Shown here: positions 23,721 through 26,334 of the stretch, one piece after another | Numbering within the stretch: the stretch's first letter is position 1 | Layout: every line of letters begins with the position of its first letter | Source: G001797105 sp964528155 | GTDB lineage: Bacteria; Chloroflexota; Anaerolineae; Anaerolineales; E44-bin32 | Length of the DNA stretch: 26,334 nt | Direction: 5' to 3' | Assembly (NCBI GenBank): GCA_964528155.1 | Contig: CAZGRL010000049.1 | Span: 1-26,334 of the forward strand | Program-made: the position numbers and the translations under genes | The notes under the pieces: generated by a model | Told to the model about the DNA's origin: nothing | The model's database searches: none | Seen by the model: only the letters and a program-made list of their open reading frames with translations

Positions 23721-24683
23721 GTGGAAGCAGATCGCGACATGATGTTGCGGATGTACCGCAGAATGGTCTGCATACGGGAGTTTGAACTGGCATGCATCGA
23801 CCTGTTCCTGCGCGGGCAGATCAAGGGGGCTGCCACGACCTGCAATGGGATGGAGGCTTCCGCCGTGGGAGTGTGCGCGGCACTGCGAAAGGAGGATCTG
23901 ATCGCGTCGACCCACCGAGGACACGGGCATGCCATTGCCAAGGGCGCCGACTTGAGGCGCATGGCGGCGGAGGTGTTTGGCAAGGAAACGGGTTACTGCA
24001 AAGGACGCGGAGGGTCGATGCACATCGCGGCCTTCGAGACTGGCAGCCTGGGAGCCCTGCCCGTGAACGGTGCTGGCATCCCGATTGCCGTTGGAGCTGC
24101 GCTCGCTTTCAAGACAAGGCGGGAGGAACGGGTGGCCGTCGCCTTCATCGGCGATGGGGCAACCAACACGGGAAGCTTCCATGAAGGCCTGAACCTGGCC
24201 TCCGTGTGGCAACTGCCGTTTGTGCTTGTGGTGGAGAACAACCAATACGCTGTGTCGACAAGGATCAGGGATGCTGTGGCTGTGGAGGACCTCTCTGTCC
24301 GCGCCCATTCCTATGGGATCCCTGGAGTCCGAGTGGACGGTTTCGACGTCCTGGCGGTCTACGAGGCGGCGCTGCAAGCTGCGGCACGAGCTCGCCAGGG
24401 AAAGGGACCGACGCTCCTCGTGACTGAATGCTACCGGTTCGAGGGGCACTACGCCGGCGAACCGCAGGTCTACCGAGAACAGGCGGAGATCCAGGAGTAT
24501 CTAGCGAAGGATCCCATACCGCGCTTCCGCGAGTACTTGCTGAGAGAGGGAGTCGCCAACCAGGCCCAGATCACCGCCCTTGAGACCGAAATCGGGCAGG
24601 AGATCGCCGATGCGGTGACGTTTGCCAGGGAGAGCCCTCAACCTGACCCGGCCACAGCTCTGGACTACAACTACGCACCATAG
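23721..24683 (+). CDS. E1-alpha subunit of 2-oxoacid/acetoin-type dehydrogenase, copy 2
   Basis: GTG 23721, preceded by GGAGAGGG, gives 320 residues, the same length as the first copy at 6868. Full-length similarity to that copy is evident: MYRRMVCIREFE, HRGHGHAIAKGAD, GYCKGRGGSMHIAAFETGSLGA and SYGIPGVRVDGFDVLAVYEAA. Unlike copy 1, it keeps a canonical ThDP diphosphate motif, GDGATN (about 144-149), followed by VVENNQYAVST. It is followed 22 bases later by E1-beta copy 2, but there is no E2 gene beside this pair, so it would have to share the E2 at 4448 or one encoded elsewhere. The ATG at 23739 is an alternative start. Confidence 0.92.
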   Translation: MEADRDMMLRMYRRMVCIREFELACIDLFLRGQIKGAATTCNGMEASAVGVCAALRKEDLIASTHRGHGHAIAKGADLRRMAAEVFGKETGYCKGRGGSMHIAAFETGSLGALPVNGAGIPIAVGAALAFKTRREERVAVAFIGDGATNTGSFHEGLNLASVWQLPFVLVVENNQYAVSTRIRDAVAVEDLSVRAHSYGIPGVRVDGFDVLAVYEAALQAAARARQGKGPTLLVTECYRFEGHYAGEPQVYREQAEIQEYLAKDPIPRFREYLLREGVANQAQITALETEIGQEIADAVTFARESPQPDPATALDYNYAP

Positions 24684-24705
24684 GGTGGGCGCAAGAAGGA
24701 AAGCC

Positions 24706-25779
24706 ATGAGAACCGATATTGATGCCACCTCACTAGGCGCAGTCACAGGGCCCATGCCTGTGGACTTGATCGTGCAGGTTCCGGAAAACGTACCGTCCGA
24801 GGACCTCTCCTACCAGGAGGCCATTCGGGAGGCGCTCCGGGAGGAAATGCTGCGCGATGAGAGCATTCTCCTATTGGGGGAGGACATCGCCAAACACGGC
24901 GGGGCGTTTGGCGTGACCCGGACCCTGTTCGACCAGTTCGGCCCAGAACGAGTCCGCAACACCCCGATTTCCGAGAACGCCATCGTCGGCGCTGCAGTTG
25001 GGGCGGCAGTGGTAGGGATGCGGCCTGTCGCCGAGATTATGTTTGCCGATTTCTCCAGCCTGGCTGTGGACCAGGTCTGCAACCAGGCGGCAAAGCTGCG
25101 GTTCATGACCGGGGGGCAGTGCACAGTGCCGATGGTGCTCCGGATGCCTCAAGGAGGCGGCGCGGGCAAGAGCGTCGCCGCACAGCATTCGCAGAGCCTG
25201 GAGGTCTGGTATGCGTCGGTCCCAGGCCTCAAGGTCGTGCTTCCTTCGACGCCGTACGACGCGAAGGGCCTCTTGAAGGCAGCGATACGGGACGAGAATC
25301 CGGTCGTCTTCCTGGAGCATAAGTACCTCTATTCGTTCCGCGGGTTGGTGCCCCGCCACGAATACGTCCTGCCGCTGGCAAAGTGCGATGTCAAGCGGGA
25401 GGGTAGTGACGTTACCGTCGTGGCTTCAGGATTGATGGTCTGGCATGCCATGATGGCGGCGAGAATGCTTGCACGCGAGGATATCAGTGTGGAAGTCGTG
25501 GACGTTCGGACTATCAGCCCTCTTGACGAGGATGCAATCGGCGCATCGGTTCGCAAGACGGGTCGTGCCGTCGTTGTGGCTGAACCCTGCCGATCCTATG
25601 GTCCAACCGGCGAATGGGGCATGGTGATCGTAGAGCAAGCGTTCGAGCACCTCAAGGCGCCGATCATGCGGCTTGCCGGACGAAACTCGTCTATTCCCTT
25701 TTCCAACTCAATTGAGAAGGGCTTCTGGCCAGACACCGATAGCGTCGTCAGTGCCATCCGAGCAACAATGGACTACTGA
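24706..25779 (+). CDS. E1-beta subunit of 2-oxoacid/acetoin-type dehydrogenase, copy 2
   Basis: The ATG at 24706 follows AAGAAGGAAAG and gives 357 residues, one less than copy 1. The same segments are present: LSYQEAIREALREEM, LLGEDIAKHGGAFGVTRTL, NTPISENAIVG, GGGAGKSVAAQHSQSLE and VDVRTISPLDEDAIG. Both copies share the unusual N-terminal extension ending in VQVP(D/E)(D/N)VP, so they are recent paralogues rather than independent acquisitions. Differences are scattered, for example in the region near 110-135 and around the C-terminal PIMRLAGR versus PLVRVVGR, so both seem to be under selection. It ends with TGA, which shows TGA is a real stop in this genome. Confidence 0.93.
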   Translation: MRTDIDATSLGAVTGPMPVDLIVQVPENVPSEDLSYQEAIREALREEMLRDESILLLGEDIAKHGGAFGVTRTLFDQFGPERVRNTPISENAIVGAAVGAAVVGMRPVAEIMFADFSSLAVDQVCNQAAKLRFMTGGQCTVPMVLRMPQGGGAGKSVAAQHSQSLEVWYASVPGLKVVLPSTPYDAKGLLKAAIRDENPVVFLEHKYLYSFRGLVPRHEYVLPLAKCDVKREGSDVTVVASGLMVWHAMMAARMLAREDISVEVVDVRTISPLDEDAIGASVRKTGRAVVVAEPCRSYGPTGEWGMVIVEQAFEHLKAPIMRLAGRNSSIPFSNSIEKGFWPDTDSVVSAIRATMDY

Positions 25780-25976
25780 CAACTTGAAGGTCGAATACCG
25801 CGAAACCGTCCGATGCCAGTCGAAGCACGCATGGCCAAGACGTCCAGCCGCATGGAATCCGGGGAAATCGTCAGATGGCTTGCTCATGGCGGGACAAGGT
25901 CGAGCGGGGCCAAGTCTTTTTCAGGTCATGACCGGCAACGTAGTTGCCCAACTCGGAGCCCCCCGAGGCACCAAAC

Positions 25977-26334
25977 TTCCTGTGCGAATACGTGTTTGAT
26001 CACGGGTGGAATCTGGGGTTCGCACTCGAGGCCAAGCCTTGGGAATGGCGCGCCGACCTTCACCACTCAACCTCCGGCCAAATGCTTGCCCTCATCGCGA
26101 CCCCTGAGCATCCTGGGCTTGTTGGTGTCAACGCTGAGATGGTCTATGAGCAGATAGCAGGCCTCAATCTCATGCACGTCGTGGCGCAAGCCTGGGAGGC
26201 CCACAAGCTATTCCACATTGGGCTTAATGACCAGTCTCCCCGACGGTACGACCAAGACCTGCGACTAGATTCGCGTGATCTCAAAGGTGCGTTCTTCCAT
26301 GTCAGATTCCCCGAGAAGGTCGGATATCGGGGCT
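25977..26334 (+). pseudogene. Decayed xylose isomerase, 5'-truncated and cut by the window end
   Basis: From 25977 the frame encodes FLCEYVFDHGWNLGFALEAKP, then LALIATPEHPGLVGVNAEM, YEQIAGLNLMHVVAQAWEAHKLFHIGLNDQ, YDQDLRLDSRDLKGAFF and KVGYRG, running off the window. This is the middle of an actinobacterial-type XylA. The first half of the gene is absent: a TAG stands in frame at 25941-25943 and nothing upstream resembles XylA. Ligands are damaged: relatives read GHEQMAGLN and FHIDLND, but here the His is Tyr (VYEQIAG) and the Asp is Gly (HIGLND). EPKPNEPRGD has become EAKPWEWRAD. The loss of metal-binding residues together with truncation indicates a pseudogene. The YDQD pair survives. Confidence 0.8.

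Noticed and set aside
1..26334. Insertion sequences, phage genes, tRNA or rRNA
   Set aside because: Despite the many remnants, I found no transposase, integrase, terminal inverted repeats or RNA gene, so the rearrangements leave no visible mobile element.

Overview
This is a GC-rich bacterial window with good Shine-Dalgarno sites (GGAGG or GAGGAG) before most genes and standard code use: TGA ends several intact genes and TGG is used freely for Trp. The mix of CUT2 sugar transporter, FCD-type GntR regulator, lipoprotein binding protein and many sugar-acid enzymes fits a free-living saprophyte. I cannot place the phylum. Taxa such as Chloroflexota, Actinomycetota or Bacillota are possible, but that is only a guess.

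Layout. From about 239 to 15531 every real gene is on the minus strand. In transcription order (right to left) they are: a cupin protein, a broken ABC ATPase, a class IV aminotransferase, a Gfo/Idh/MocA dehydrogenase resembling D-apiose dehydrogenase, a split transketolase (N then C subunit), a large protein resembling D-apionate lactonase, E1-alpha, E1-beta and E2 of a 2-oxoacid/acetoin-type dehydrogenase complex, a FadR-type regulator, an Asp/Glu-racemase-like protein, a broken uroporphyrinogen-decarboxylase-like gene, a hydroxypyruvate-isomerase-like TIM barrel and a tartronate-semialdehyde-reductase-like dehydrogenase. From about 15817 to the end everything reads on the plus strand: remnants of a sugar permease and a transketolase, a 5-keto-L-gluconate-epimerase-like TIM barrel, a truncated UroD-like ORF overlapping a second TIM barrel, a complete CUT2 ABC transporter (permease, ATPase, lipoprotein binding protein), an SDR dehydrogenase, a second E1-alpha/E1-beta pair, and a decayed xylose isomerase running off the window. 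The divergent region 15562-15816 carries a good sigma70-type promoter, a 14-bp direct repeat and a terminator-like hairpin.

How it may work. The dehydrogenase and lactonase together suggest oxidation of the branched pentose D-apiose (or a close relative) to apionolactone and then apionate, with uptake by the CUT2 transporter. Downstream steps could produce C4 or C2/C3 fragments such as L-erythrulose, hydroxypyruvate and glycolate. These are plausible substrates for the split transketolase, the E1/E2 complex, and the hydroxypyruvate isomerase plus tartronate semialdehyde reductase pair. The known next enzyme, D-apionate oxidoisomerase, was not seen, so the route is incomplete or different here. 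The E1/E2 complex, present with two E1 pairs, one E2 and no E3, is the least explained part. At least five remnants (ABC ATPase, permease, transketolase, UroD-like, xylose isomerase) show that the locus has been rearranged and is partly decaying.
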